Source of the DNA: Trileptium ribeirensis
Taxonomy: Eukaryota > Nematoda > Enoplea > Enoplida > Thoracostomopsidae
Length of the DNA stretch: 64,000 nt
Direction: 5' to 3'
Assembly: GCA_030248225.1 (NCBI GenBank)
Contig: JASANE010007210.1
Coordinates: 1 to 64,000, forward strand
Shown one piece after another: positions 25,221 to 37,379 of the stretch (the first letter of the stretch is position 1; every line of letters starts with the position of its first letter). A program made the position numbers and the translations under genes. The notes beneath the pieces are model-generated. The model was given only the letters and a program-made list of their open reading frames with translations, had not been told where the DNA came from and searched no databases.

Positions 25221-25917
25221 AGTATCAGTATAGCCAGATTTGGCAAAGAACCATTAAAAACCAGTTTTTCCCCATTGACTCGGATGATAGGCTCCAATCC
25301 AAGCTCATAGCGTTCAATTAAAGGGCACATTATCATTACATTTGCTGTGGGACAAAAATTGTCAAATTCCATGTATCCGAACATGAGTTATGAGTGACAC
25401 CGGCAGACAAAATAAGCCAAATTTTAACGATTGTTCACCGCAGCACCCTTAGTGTAAACTCCGCTCACCTCGCTCGCTTCGTTTCAAATACAGTTCTCGC
25501 ATAGAATCCCAGCAATGGCGAAAAAGCATGATCATTGAAAGTAACAGTTGTATGAAATCATTTACATTAACTGAATCAACCAATACCGCTGATTACAGGT
25601 AGCGCGTATTTTGCATATATGGACTAGAAAATATCAAAAGAGTTATCAGTTTTGCAGAATTGTCGGCTTAAAAACTAAATAAGACGAAAGTTTTACAAGT
25701 AAAAAGCATCTGTTATAGCAATAACTAACAATAAGAGAAAGTTGGTAGAAATGGCGAAACGACATAATATCCACAATCTGTTTTCCTGGTTTATAAAATG
25801 TAGTGACAACACCACTCTTAGCAGAAGCGGTCTTATATAAGATATTATTTATTTTTGATATCGATAAGATAAATTGTAGCTTATAAGGTATATTAGTTAT
25901 AAAATTATAAATTATAG

Positions 25918-26064
25918 TGCTCAGAACAGTCAAACCTCAACGTCCCGTACAAAGTGCTCAGTTACAACCGCGAACATTTGCTCAAATTATCGTTGGACCG
26001 AGGCGGTCAACGTAAAATTGTGAAAACGGCCATTATGATGAGACCTGCTGGATTTTCGGGTTAG
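25918..26064 (+). CDS. Exon M: fibrinogen-related domain, C-terminal exon and stop
   Basis: Acceptor aaattatag, phase 0, so the join is FDPQ-CSEQSNLNVPY. C-x-x-x-SNLN is the family motif after GWW. The exon continues to IVKTAIMMRPAGFSG and stops at TAG 26062-26064; MM(I/M)RP just before the end is the usual terminus of fibrinogen-related domains. The segment between SNLN and MMRP is basic and lacks the usual W-rich stretch, so ligand contacts may differ. Confidence 0.88.
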   Translation, partial: CSEQSNLNVPYKVLSYNREHLLKLSLDRGGQRKIVKTAIMMRPAGFSG

Positions 26065-28295
26065 TAGTACGTTTCGATGAAAGGCGTACTGGGCGCATGT
26101 CGTATGTCCCACCAACAGATTGTATAATTTGAATTGCGAGAAGTTATGACAGCTTGGAAGCAGGCTTCTTAGCGTTACGTTTGCAAACAGTACAAAGTTG
26201 TTCAGGTGGAATGATGTTGCAACATCCAAATTATTTCAAATAGCATTGTTTTGTTGGTAATATTTTAGACTAAAGTTTTTTCGCTAATAATATAAAATAC
26301 GAGCGATGTTGTCAAATTTTGTCGGCAAGTGATGTTGCAATACTTATTGTCACTCACTTTGTGCCCAACTGTACATGCCTGCGCCGCGTACGCGTTAAAC
26401 AATCGTTTTCTAATCCAACTACATTGCTTTACAATTACGACCGCTGAATACCTCAGTTAGCGAAGTTGGCTTGTCAGAACATTTCGGGGTGCCGTAATTA
26501 TACAGAAATCTGCGGTAAACTAAACTATCGAGTTTGCACAATTTATGGACTAACGCGGTAATAACAAACACCGTGTAAACCTAATATCACAAGATTTCAA
26601 GTCTTGGTGGTGGTATTATGTAGTTATAAAATCTGGTGCCGCAAAAAGTTAATTTGTGTACAATACACAGGGTTAGGGTTGAACCAATTTGTTCTTGAGC
26701 TCAAATCAGAGCTGGTAGTGGCTCGGATCAACCCACAGGGCGTGGCGGCATAAATTGACTGCCCCGCAGGTAGTGCGTGAGCAGGACAGGGCGCTTTACA
26801 GTGCAGTGTCGGTAAATATTTGAAGCGCAGGTGTGTTCATTAACGTATTTTTCAGTCTGATACCCGTTATTGACTAATTGTTGCCTAAAAAATGAGATGT
26901 GCACAAAAGAATATTGAGAAATCTACAATTAATAGCTGAGGAGAGATATAGTTGCACCAGAGGAATCGGGTTTTGTGTGACATGACTTAGTCTGTCATTG
27001 ACCATATTAGCCTAGTGTTTTGGCACGGTGTCGATGTTTAGTGTTTCTACGTAATGGTCTTATTCTATGTGTTGGCCGTAAAGCCTGGACAAATTACGTA
27101 TAACAACCTTTGAAAACACAATTCAAATACTGATTTTGATTGCTGAATGTTTTAGCAGTAGTTGTTTACAACGCCATGTGATCCATGGCTCCGACGTTTT
27201 AACACTGTGAATCTTGCCGATCCTGAGCAAATAGTTGCAGTGAAAATTTTGCACGATCGCATACTAATTAATCCTAAATCTTCTGAAAATTTGCGATACT
27301 GGCTGGAAGAGTAATCGGAATAATATAATGTTATAAATTTAGTGTTGCGTGCTTATGCCATCAAAAATTTTTTGGAGTCATCATAGGTTTCGATTATAAA
27401 ACAACTATTAGTTATATGAAAACGTAAACTGATGTGTGCAGATCAGCTTAGCTATCTCTACCTACCTACGTCTATGGTGCTTTTGTGTTTGCTTAAAAAG
27501 TTGCGGAGCAGGACGGGGTGCGACGTGAGGCATGACAGATGGACAACGGGCGGGCCGGAATGGAATAATTGTCCAACTGTGGTTCGGCCACAAGCATATC
27601 CAGATGTGTTTTTCGAATTGTAGGCAAGGATATTCGACACCTAGGAATTGCTATCAGGTTGTAACTGATACAATTGCAAATAGAATGCTCCGTCAAGCGT
27701 GTAGCATTAGAGATAAAGTTTGGTATAATTAAACAAGCCTTAGCGAAATTAATTACTTAACTATTGGTTTGAAGATTAACGTTCTACAAACACTAAATCA
27801 AAAGTAGCAATCAAATAATTTTGATACCACGCGACTACGCTTTTACAATGCAGTAAATGAAATAAAACTAAACATGTACATAATTAATTGATGCTATGCA
27901 TGTCCTGGATATGCAGTATCCAACGGTATTGCATCTATGTGAAATCGCAACATACAATGACCGAGTAACAGATTAGTTATCTGCTGTTTATTCTGTAAAT
28001 CGTTCGTACGCGTATTAGAACCGGTAACGAAAATGTACTATGCATTGTACCTAGGAAACTATTGGTATCAAATTGGTGTATGAATGCTTCACGCGGTATG
28101 TATTTTTAAAATTGAGTTTCAATCGTCATCGAACTAAAACGAAGCACATAAAAGCGTCAGCCAACGAAAATATCTATTTTATTAATTACTGCTTACACTC
28201 GCACTTGGTATTTCCTAATTTTGTTACAATAGTCGCTTTCGGTCACAGTTTATTTCAATTTAAGATTGTTACTCTTTAACTCATTCGTGTTTTAG
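26065..28295. other. Intergenic region between the two FReD genes
   Basis: Apart from the exon-like segment at 27162, no coding sequence was recognised. No start codon with signal peptide for FReD gene 2 could be identified. No clear AATAAA follows the gene 1 stop within about 200 bp. Confidence 0.4.
27162..27314 (+). CDS. Unassigned exon-like open segment between the two FReD genes
   Basis: The frame reads CDPWLRRFNTVNLADPEQIV, then AVKILHDRILINPKSSENLR, YWLEE and stop TAA 27312. It has the balanced composition of real protein, unlike the surrounding DNA. A possible acceptor is ttttagcagtag just upstream; the donor GAAGA|GTAATC would make it internal, otherwise it is a terminal exon. I do not recognise the family. 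It has no cysteine pattern and does not fit either FReD gene. Confidence 0.35.
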   Translation: MFTTPCDPWLRRFNTVNLADPEQIVAVKILHDRILINPKSSENLRYWLEE

Positions 28296-28456
28296 ATTCG
28301 ATAACTAACTGTGCCGATATTCAAATGAGACAAGCATTCACTTCATCTTTAGCAAATGAAGCCGTATACGAAATTAACCGCGCACGCTGTCGAAATGATG
28401 GTGAATGTGTCAAGAGTATTCGCTGTGATTTCACTACACTTTCTGGAGGATGGACG
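28296..28456 (+). CDS. FReD gene 2, exon 1 of domain
   Basis: Acceptor tcgtgttttag (phase 1), donor GGACG|GTAATT (phase 0). It reads SITNCADIQMRQ, AVYEINRARC, DGEC, then IRCDFTTLSGGWT. It is the counterpart of exon I of gene 1 (19013), including the extra cysteine pair before the CDF block. The first glycine of GGGWT is S here. Confidence 0.87.
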
Positions 28457-28667
28457 GTAATTATTGTCAGCTATTTATCCCTTTCACCACCCGAATTAGT
28501 TTGTGTATCGTGCAATATTGACAACCGCTAACCGGGGCCATAAACTGAAGCCGGACTGCACGGGGGCAAGCGAGGTACACAAACCACTGATATAAGAAAC
28601 TCCGTAATAAGAATAAAGAAAACAAAAAAAAAATAAAGAAAGGTGATCGAATGCCAAAGTTCGCGCG

Positions 28668-28860
28668 ATAAAATCATTTCATGTAGCGCGTTGTAATGTG
28701 TGTTGATGCCAATTGGCAGAGTGTGGATGCAATGAATTAGAATTGGAGGTGTTGATGCAGCAGTAGCATGGATGCATCGAATTAGAATTGGAGGCGCGAT
28801 GCAGCAGTGTTAATTTCATGTAGCTCGTTGTAATGTGTGTTGATGCAGCATATACACTGG
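28668..28860. repeat. Short nested direct repeats (45 and 137 bp spacing)
   Basis: The string tttcatgtagc(g/t)cgttgtaatg, followed by tgtgttgatgc, occurs at 28677 and 28814. Inside, gaattagaattggagg followed by gatgcagcagt occurs at 28734 and 28779. It lies in the first intron of FReD gene 2 next to an A-rich tract (28615-28640). Confidence 0.8.
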
Positions 28861-29269
28861 ACTAAGTTGCAGTCCTACGGCATTGCGCGGTCTATGTAGC
28901 CGCACGTCTTAGGTCAAATTTAATTTGCAGCCAGGCGCTGGATATCCAACTTAAATGGCCATGACCCGAAGGTCTTTTCTATATAAGCTTAATACCCAAT
29001 GCCACGTAGCAAACGGCACTCTCCTACGGGTCAGCTTACGTATAGTATATGTGATCTCTGGATTCATGCATCTACTAACCATTTTGCCTAAAAATTATGT
29101 AAAATTGAGTGAACTTTGCTTTGACAGTGATTTGATGGAACTACTTTCCTACTATAATATTGTGGAATATAGTCCACAATCTTTGGCATATTAACCTGTC
29201 TGATAAATTATTATGGTTACTGAGACAATAAATCCATGTCACACAATAAATACAGTATTTATCGTTTAA

Positions 29270-29950
29270 TGGGTAGAGTTGAGCAACGGCTGTGAAAGCT
29301 GCCGGGCGGCCGATGGTCGGCCGGCTGAAGATTGTTAACGGCTGACCGACAGCCAACGACAGCTGGATGAAAATTTTCCCGTCGTTAACGGAAGCAAATC
29401 CGTCGGTCGTCCGATATCAATTTTCATTTGAACGTTACAAAAGTCGTTGGTCAGCAGTTTTGCGCCGTCGCTTCGCCGACCGTGATCTATACGCTTATTA
29501 CTGTATAGTAAGTGAATTATAAACCACACTACTGAAACATTTTGATGTATATATAACCCTCTATAACCAACATGTAAGGATTTTGTGCCTCCTTGTCATA
29601 TTTGCACATAACATATACGTTTATTGTTAAACTAATATGCGTTAATGGTTCCGGTAGACCTCAACGTTGGCCGTCGCCCAACGCTAAATATAGTGCAGCC
29701 GTTGGAATTGTCAGCCTAAGCGTTAGATTCGGCGTTTGCTATGGTACTCCGTGTAAAAAAATTTCAGATACAAATCGACTTTGAACTAATGCTGAAGAAG
29801 CATTGATGAATATTTAATTCGTACCGTAGTAAGACGAGTTTTCTTCGCAATAAGCCGACCATTTGCCGTCGCCAAGCTGTTGTGCTGCCCGCGGTGGTTC
29901 AGCTATCATCCAAAAATTTTAACGGACGGCAGACCGGCGGTTTTCCAACA
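29270..29950. repeat. GC-richer segment with CCGTCGG-type inverted motifs
   Basis: Left part has ggccgatggtcggccgg and cccgtcgttaacgg; right part has gccgaccatttgccgtcg and ttaacggacggcagacc. The mirrored motifs suggest a degraded inverted-repeat element of about 0.7 kb, but ends could not be fixed. Confidence 0.35.
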
Positions 29951-30662
29951 TTATTATTGAGTGTGTGAAATTTCAATCAATAGAACTTTATGAACACAAA
30001 CACTGTTACAGTTTTGAACGAAGTTATGGGTTTGAGTGTACAACGTATCTGCTAATATGTCAATATTGACGTCCAATATGCTCATGTCACTTTTAGGGGT
30101 CGTACGTTACATGGCGTGAAAAATCAGCTTAGGGCATGGAGCTCTGGATGCAGTAGAGCTCGGGTTATACATATGCTAGCCACGCATTTCACTTTACTGT
30201 TGTCTTCGGCCAACGTGACCGTTAGAGTGGTAAAGTGAAATGCATGCTATGCCGTTGTCGATAAAAGCCTAAGCTTCAAATCATATATAAGTCTTATCCT
30301 AAGTCTACGTCGGAGAGCTGCCCCGCCCTTAACTCTCCACATTAAGGTTTTTAGCAATGTAACTTATGACCCGTAAAAATGACGGGTCACATGTACGAGA
30401 AGGTATACGATTTATGCTCAAAATTTCATAAAAATAGAAGGATAAGTAACATAATAATTTATCACATCAGACAACCTAATTACGGGTATACGGGAAACAC
30501 TGTTACGTATTTAAGAATAAAATAGCATAAACGCTAAAGGTAAGTCATTTAAAACAATACTTCATTATCACCATGGAATAATTTTGTTTTCCCTCTAAAT
30601 CCCTTGGTGTTATCAGTGCTTGAAAATTATTGCTTTCTCAGTAAATTTTATACTTATCTTAG

Positions 30663-30765
30663 ATAATTCAATCTCGTCGCAAAGGTGGCAAACAAAAATT
30701 TTGGAAAAGTTGGGAAGCTTATAAGCGTGGATTTGGAAGTGTTGCTGATGGTGAATATTGGGCAG
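30663..30765 (+). CDS. FReD gene 2, exon 2 of domain
   Basis: Acceptor tacttatcttag (phase 0), donor GCAG|GTTAGT (phase 1). It reads IIQSRRKGGKQKFWKSW, then EAYKRGFGSVADGEYWAG. This is the fibrinogen block QSRR...FWxxWxxYxxGFG...EYWxG, and it keeps the canonical RR and GE residues better than gene 1 does. Confidence 0.88.
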
Positions 30766-31623
30766 GTTAGTTTCGAACCAACAACACAGGGCTGCACTCA
30801 TCCAGGCATTTCAACTTTTTGATATTTCTTAATATTTGTCGTATTCAGGTGCGAGCTGAACTCATGTTTGACACATTATGCAGTGTCTCGGACCCAGTAA
30901 CTCAACGTTGGGTGCATTAGTGTATTATATTTTTCCGCTTTTGCGCTGTAAATTCAATAATTGAATTGTTTTCCACTCAGTTTGCGTCGAATTCAGTGTT
31001 GACCTATGCTAAACTGGGTAATGCCTTATTTTATTGTTCTGAGAAACTATTCCACGGAACTCAACAGAAATGAGTTTACTGAGAACTCATAAATAAGGCT
31101 ATGAATTCTTAGTTTAATAGTGCAAATTTAATTCTAAAGATCCAAATATTTTCTGTACTTCACGGTTAGTAGCTGCGATGAATATGATTTATGTTACTGA
31201 TACTTGTATTAAGAGCTTTTCTGGCATAATTTGTACACAGATGTGGAAATATTACACTGCATATCGTTTTGAATATTGCTAAAATTTATTTTCTTATGTA
31301 ATACACATGTTGTTGACACTCTATAGATCTGAAAACAAATTATTCCAGCAGGTGAAATGCTTCAGTTCAAACTCGACCATGCTTCAGGTAGTTCGACATA
31401 TACTTGCCTCATAAGAAATAACATATAGTTATATATTAGTTTTTATGGCGGTGATTTAGCAGAATATTTAAAATAAGTTACCCTGGCATGGTACTGGCTA
31501 TGGTGTTGAATCTGAGTTTGGAGTTGCAGTGACAATGAATTGTCTTTTCGCAATTTGTTACATTTACTTTTGCTCCGACCCGCACTGGGAGTGCTATACT
31601 TCAATATACTTGGTTGTGACTAA

Positions 31624-32153
31624 TGCGGCGTTCACGTTATAATGTCCCCGCTGTTTGGAACTTTTATCGCCCTGTAGTGGCCACCCTACCGTATAGAAAG
31701 TCAGGGTGACACCCATGCTGTAAATCAATTGCTGAGGGTGTACGACACACCCATAACTATTGCAATTTTTCTTTACAGTGTACATACCCTTAGCTACCAA
31801 TTTGGCGTGAATTAATGTGTATGTAGATAATGCGGTTTATTAGTGAACGAATACAGTGTATGTAGATAATTCGGTTTATTAGTCAACTGGGCTGTGTAGT
31901 TTTTAAATGCTCGATATTTATAACTAGGCCATATGAAAGTTGAGGAAATAATGCCGCACACTGTCCATAAAACTGCAAGCAGACACGGTGTGCTTGACAC
32001 TGTGGAGAAGTGTTAATACGCGTAACTAGCTACCTTTGAAAAAATTTACTAAATACAAGGGGGTGTCTAAAACACCCTGTTGTCAACAGTGTCTCTGACA
32101 CTGTGTGGTGTACATAGGTTCCAAACGTTTGGACATTATAACGTGAACGCTGC
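31624..32153. mobile_element. MITE-like element with ~35-bp terminal inverted repeats
   Basis: The left end gcggcgttcacgttataatg continues tccccgctgtttggaac. The reverse complement of the right end is gcagcgttcacgttataatg followed by tccaaacgtttggaac. Inside is a 38-bp duplication (gtgtatgtagataat(g/t)cggttta at 31818 and 31856). No coding capacity. It lies in an intron of FReD gene 2; a relative is at about 62950-63196. Confidence 0.8.
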
Positions 32154-32888
32154 ATAAATTCCTATTCTTAGCCAAACGTATGCTGTGCATTTACGGGAAA
32201 ATAATCAGCAATCAGAGAATTTCTGATCTTCATAAAGGTTTAGAGCATGCCTTGGCGAATAAAACGTCTAGTTCCTTGAAATTGCGCGCGAAATGTTTCA
32301 GTTTAAATATACGGTAACGATATATTTTTCGGGGAACTGCATGGTGGGCTGTTTAGATACTTGGAGTTACCTGTATGCATAAGTATATCCTTAACTGGAT
32401 TTTACCCAGCTAAATTCTGTGAACACACAGATATATTACTGGTTTGTATATGGAAATGCGAAAAAATTGGTAAATGCTAAATACCTTTGATATAGGAATA
32501 CGGGTAATATTTTGTTATTTTTATGACAATTCGAATGTCATATTTCAATTTATGTAACGTTCATATTTTAATGTGTGTATCGACTACACGATGTACGACG
32601 CTGACATTTCACGTGGAACAATCTGCTGACGCGGGCATAGCAGCTACTCGCTGATTGTTGATAGCGTCAGGCTAATAGCGTCATGCTGCCATCTGTAAAG
32701 TGGCGTAACTGGTATATACCTGCATGGAATTGGCGCAATTGGCATAACACCATCTACAAATCGACGCAACTGACGTGACATTACGTACAAAAGGTGCGAC
32801 TGGCACAAAATCAGCTGCAACGTTTACCTGTAGAAATTCTACTCGTTTTTAGGATTGTCTTCAGTGTTATGTATTGCAGTTGTTGCAG

Positions 32889-33098
32889 GTAATCAGTTCG
32901 TTCATGAAATTACGACATCGATTCGAAGCAGAAAGTCAGGCGCTTCCGATACATCTGACTATCAGCTCATGATAAGTGTTGGAACGAGAAACGTGGGCGG
33001 TGAAATGCATGTGGTTCATGACTCTTTTTATATCGATGATGAAGTTAACGGATATCGAATACATTTGGGGCCGATCGTGGAAGAAATATCAAATTCAT
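32889..33098 (+). CDS. FReD gene 2, exon 3 of domain
   Basis: Acceptor cagttgttgcag, donor TCAT|GTAAGT, phase 1 at both ends. It reads NQFVHEITTSI, YQLMISVGTRN, DSFYIDDEVNGYRIHLGPIVEE. It matches exon K of gene 1 but is 39 bp longer, the extra residues being in the loops around SRKSGASDTSD. The YRIHLGP segment corresponds to YRIKIGR. Confidence 0.82.
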
Positions 33099-33469
33099 GT
33101 AAGTTGACTTGAATCTTCGGCTGCTCGAAAACTACATGCTGGAATAAGAAGTGGAACTTCTCTTCAGTTTTCTTTTCGTGCGAGCTACAAATTATCGCGG
33201 TTAATTTTCACCCGAACTACTTGAAACTTGATCAACATTATCATATAAAAACCTAGTCGTCGTCCGTCAGTCTTCTTGTATATTTATCTGATACCATTTC
33301 ATTTTCTTGCACCTGCTAGTACAAATTTGAGCACAATCCCAGCATGCTCAATCATAGCATAGCATACACGAATTGCTAACACAATCCCAGCGATACCGGT
33401 ATGCTCTAACATGAATTATTAGCGTTGTACCTGGAACTCTACACGGCCAAATTCCGCAAGATGTGCCTG

Positions 33470-35490
33470 TCGGATTGGTTAGCCCAGAACATGGGGCAAG
33501 TGAACCAGGTTGTTGCACATTTTACAGGTGAACCAGGTGGCTGAGCATTGGACAGGTGAGCCAGGTAACCGAACATGGGATAAGTGGACTAGGTTGCTGA
33601 GCATGAGACAATTTAACCTGGTTGCTAACGATGGGACAAGTGAATTAGATTGCTGATCATGGGACAAGTGATTCAAGTTGCTGAACATTGAACCGGTGAG
33701 TCAATTCGCTGAACATGAGATAAGCGGACCAGGTTGCTGAGCATGGAACAAGTGACATAAGATACTGAGCACGAGACAAATGAACTAGGTATCTAGAAAT
33801 GGGGCAAGTGACCAAATTTCTGAACATGGAACAAGTGGACCGAGTTGCTGAACATGGGATAAGTGAGCTAGGATTTTGAGCATTGGTCAAGTGAGTCAGA
33901 TTATTGACGATGTGACAAATCAACCTGGTTAATGAACGTGAGATAAGTGAACCAGATTGCTGAACATGGAACAAGTGAATTAGTTTGCTGAATATGGCAC
34001 ATGTGAATCAGTTTGCTGAATATGGCACATGTGAATCAGTTTGCGGAACATAGAGCAAGCCAACCGGGTTGATGCGTATAAGGTAAGAAAGTGACCCAAG
34101 ATACTGAATGTGGAACAGGTGAGTTAGGTTTTTGAACATGCGACCAGTGAATCAGATTGCTGAACACGATACGAGAGATCCAAGTTTCTGAACAAAACAC
34201 AAGTGGAGGAGATTGCTGCACTTGATACCAGCGAACCATTCTGCTGAGCATGGGAAAAGTGAACCAGATTTCTGAACATAGAACCAGTGAGTCAAGTTGC
34301 TGAATGTTGGACAAGCGAATCAGATTACTGATCATAGGACAAGTGAATCAAGCTGCTGAACATGGGAAAAGTGAACTAAGTTTCCGAACATGGGAGAAGT
34401 GAACTATGATTCTGAAATGGAACAAGTGAACTATGTTTCCGAACATGAAACAAGTGAACCATGTTTCTGGGCATTGGATAAATGTTCCAGATTGCTGACC
34501 ATAGGACATCTGATCTATGTTGCTGAACATGAGTCAAGTGAACCAGGTTGGTGAACATAGAATAAGCGAAGCAGGCTGTTGAACGCTGGAGAAGTAAACG
34601 AGGTTGCTGCATATTGGACAAGTGACCCAGGACGCTGAATCTGGAATAAGTGAGCTAGGTTTCTAAATATGCGACAAGTGAACCAGATTGCTGAACATGA
34701 TACAAGTGAATTAAATTTCTGATGACGGGGCAAGTGAACCAGGGCTGCTTAACATTTCACAAGCGAATCAGATTGCTGATCATGGGACAAGTGAATCAAG
34801 CTGCTAAACATGGGACAAGTCAACCAAGTTTCTGAACATAGGGCAAGAGAACTAGGGTGCTGCACATGGGACAAGTGAACCATTTTGCTGAACATGGGAC
34901 AAGTGAAGAAGGTTGCTGCAGCTTAGATAACTGACCCAAGATGCTGAACACGGGACAAGTGAACCAGATTGCTGAACATCGGACTAGTGAACAAAGTTTG
35001 TGCGCAAGGCACCAGTCAGTCAGGCTGCTAAGTAAGCCAAGTTTCGGAACGTGGGAAATGTGAACAATGTTGCTTAACGTTTGACAAGCGAATAAGATTG
35101 CTGATCATGGGACAAGCGAATCAACTGCTAAACGTGGGACAAGTGAACCAAGTTTCTGAAGATTGAGCAAGCAACACACATTGCTGCACGTGTGACAAGT
35201 GAACCATTTTGTTGAACATGGGACAAGTGAACCAGGTTGCTGCACATGGGATAAGGAGCCCAAGATGCTGAACACGGTACAAGTATACCATATTGATAAA
35301 AATGGAACAAGTAAACCAGGTTGCTAAACATGTGGCAAGTCACCCAAGATGCTGAACATTTGACAAGCGAATTAGATTTCTGATTATGGGACAAGTGAAT
35401 AAAGCTGCTAAACATGGGACAAGTCAACCAAGTTTTTGAACATGGGACAAAGGAACTATATTGCTGCACATCTGACACGTGAACCATTTT
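33470..35490. repeat. 28-bp minisatellite, roughly 70 units
   Basis: Tandem units follow the form ctgaacatgggacaagtgaa + ccaggttg (28 bp), with substitutions and a few indels in nearly every copy. The array occupies 2.0 kb of the intron between FReD gene 2 exons 3 and 4. Because 28 is not a multiple of 3 and the minus strand consensus lacks stops, long minus-strand frames with repeated S-N-L-V-H-L-S-H appear; I do not consider them genes. Confidence 0.95.
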
Positions 35491-36612
35491 GAATTAGTGT
35501 AAAATGCTATAGAATGAAATGCTATTACACTAAGCACAAAACTAAATACAATTTCTCAATTGACAATTCAGCTGGACGCTCCGTTTGTCACGCAGTGCCC
35601 AGCTAAGCTACCTGGTTGTCACATTAAGACTAGCTAAGCTATAAAAATGTATCATAGTAGTCCAGATAAGCTTTAGCTCAACCGAACTAGTTGAGTTGGA
35701 CGGGTGACATAATTTGGTCCTGGCGTACGCATCTTATCGTAAATGATGCATAATATGGAAAATCCGTAACATTAATTAATATAATTTTCATGAATAACAG
35801 GCAGCATAACTTGTGTTAAATTTTTAATTTAGCGGATAATGTGTCGGTGTATTCAAATTTCAGTCCACACCACTTCATAGAAAAATTATTGCTTTGAAAT
35901 ACAACTACAAATACCGAAAGATAAGCACTTGGCCACTGCATGCACACAGTCGTTTTCTCCATATCATGTGGTTTTTTTATACTGCTAATGTTATTTATGT
36001 AGCGGGAATTTTTTGAAGTGTGACACTCGGTCATATTCATGTAGTTTGCACGGTCTGATGACCGATGATGTGATCGTTTTTCCGACCGCACGCCAAGAAA
36101 TATGTGGGATGCTCAGGGTTCTCTGGGCTTTCTTGGCTAGGCTACACCCAAGGTTTATCTGGGGTACCAGTAATCTGCTGAGCAATATCGAGTCAGAGCA
36201 GAGGAGGATTAACGATTAACGATAGCTCCTATTGCAGTTTTAGTGTCATAGGTTTTTGACGACCTGATAACAGAGATCTCGTAAGACTCTTTGAGAGAAG
36301 TGATAGCCGATGCACCAGGAGAACTTTAGGAATACCGTCTTTACATTCCTTGGGAGGTGTGCCAAAAAACGGCTCCATCGTCGGATAAACTTTACTACAC
36401 GATTATGGCTGAGGGTCATGCTTTTTCATTAAAAATTCTGTATTGTACACATGCCCAAAGTGACACTAATGTTTCATGTAAAATGACAAAATATTTGGAA
36501 ATTAAAAGAACTATTTATCCCGACAAAATTCACTATTTTGGATTCATTTATATCATTTGCTTTAATAACGGTTCTATTGCTTTGAATTTTTTAGTACTAT
36601 TAATCATTACAG

Positions 36613-36731
36613 CATCACTAATGCTTCGTTCGAATGGTATGGCATTTGGAACCTGGGATCATAAAAGTGATTTGAACCATAAAGTATATTGCGGGCGCTG
36701 GCTTGAATCGGGCTGGTGGTTTGAAAACAGC
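36613..36731 (+). CDS. FReD gene 2, exon 4 of domain (altered calcium loop)
   Basis: Acceptor taatcattacag (phase 1), donor AACAGC|GTAAGC (phase 0). It reads SLMLRSNGMAFGTWDHKSDLNHK, with YCGRWLESGWWFENS at the end. Length and phases equal exon L of gene 1. The calcium loop reads DHKSDLN rather than DRDTDNN: the second acidic residue is K, so calcium binding at this site is probably weakened or lost. Confidence 0.87.
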
Positions 36732-36902
36732 GTAAGCCGTTTAAGTAATTTTTGTGTAATTTTAAATATGAGAGTTTCGATCATAGGCATAGGACGTTAT
36801 ATCATCAGTTAAAGAAAAAGAGCCGCTTAGTGCAGGGGTTCGGTGGCGACAGCCCACCCGACGTATGCTATTCGTAGTGTAAAGCAGATATAATGACCTA
36901 AG

Positions 36903-37191
36903 CTTAAGATGCGTTCACACGTCCAAACTATTTGCTCAAATTTTGAAAGAAAATTTGCGATGTTTCGTAATTTGAGACCAAAATTTGAGCTTAAACTTTT
37001 TCAGGTAATACCCGTAGATGAAGCACCATAGGAATATCCTTGAAAAGTTTGGACAGTGTTCACAGGTTCAAACTTACCACAAATGCAAAAAATATGCCTT
37101 CATATTTTGATCAAAATTTGGTAAAATTTGATCTCAACTTTTGATCAAAATTGGAGCAAAAAGTTTGAACGCGTGAACGCACCCTTACACT
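36903..37191. mobile_element. MITE with GTGCGTTCACACG-type inverted termini
   Basis: Left end gatgcgttcacacgtccaaa; reverse complement of right end gggtgcgttcacgcgttcaa. Subterminal (t)ttgctcaaattttga is mirrored by ttgctccaattttga. About 290 bp, no coding capacity. Confidence 0.8.
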
Positions 37192-37379
37192 AAAATTAAG
37201 GTATAGGCTTAATGCATCGAGAACGCATTTAGGGAATGTGCATTTAGCGCCCGCCTCTAAACCTTGTATTGTCGCAAATTTGCATATTTATTTGGGCGGG
37301 TAAAAATTTTACAAAATTGTTTCGAAAACACTCGACTATGCAAACAAACGAGTTACGATTTTATGCATACATGCCGGCG

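Larger units (their letters stand above)
2857..26064 (+). other. Gene span: EGF/LDLa/fibrinogen-domain mosaic protein (FReD gene 1), 3' part
   Basis: This span holds an exon chain encoding EGF-like and LDL-receptor class A modules followed by a complete fibrinogen-related domain and a stop. From 4529 onward twelve exons join in frame with GT donors, AG acceptors and matching phases, giving about 532 residues. All EGF/LDLa exons are bounded by phase-1 introns, the classic arrangement for shuffled extracellular modules. The fibrinogen domain is cut by introns of phases 1, 0, 1, 1 and 0. Such architecture is typical of secreted or membrane-attached lectin-like recognition proteins; the ligand cannot be read from sequence. 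No signal peptide or start is visible, so the 5' end is missing or lies beyond the window. A tandem paralogue of the fibrinogen part follows at 28296. Confidence 0.85.
28296..36731 (+). other. Gene span: second fibrinogen-related (FReD) gene, tandem paralogue, incomplete
   Basis: Four exons encode most of a fibrinogen-related domain with the same order, intron positions and phases (1-0, 0-1, 1-1, 1-0) as the gene ending at 26064. This shows tandem duplication. No EGF or LDLa exon was found between 26065 and 28295, so the 5' architecture is unknown; the first exon does enter in phase 1, as if a module preceded it. The final exon (C-x-x-x-SNLN to MM-RP-stop) was not found between 36732 and the V-ATPase exons at 39974. 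The gene may be truncated, or the exon may lie outside a rearranged interval. Confidence 0.8.

Noticed and set aside
33479..35487. Chain of minus-strand frames (60-119 codons) with repeated S-N-L-V-H-L-S-H
   Set aside because: They follow the 28-bp minisatellite; starts and stops fall where units happen to mutate and there is no independent coding signal.
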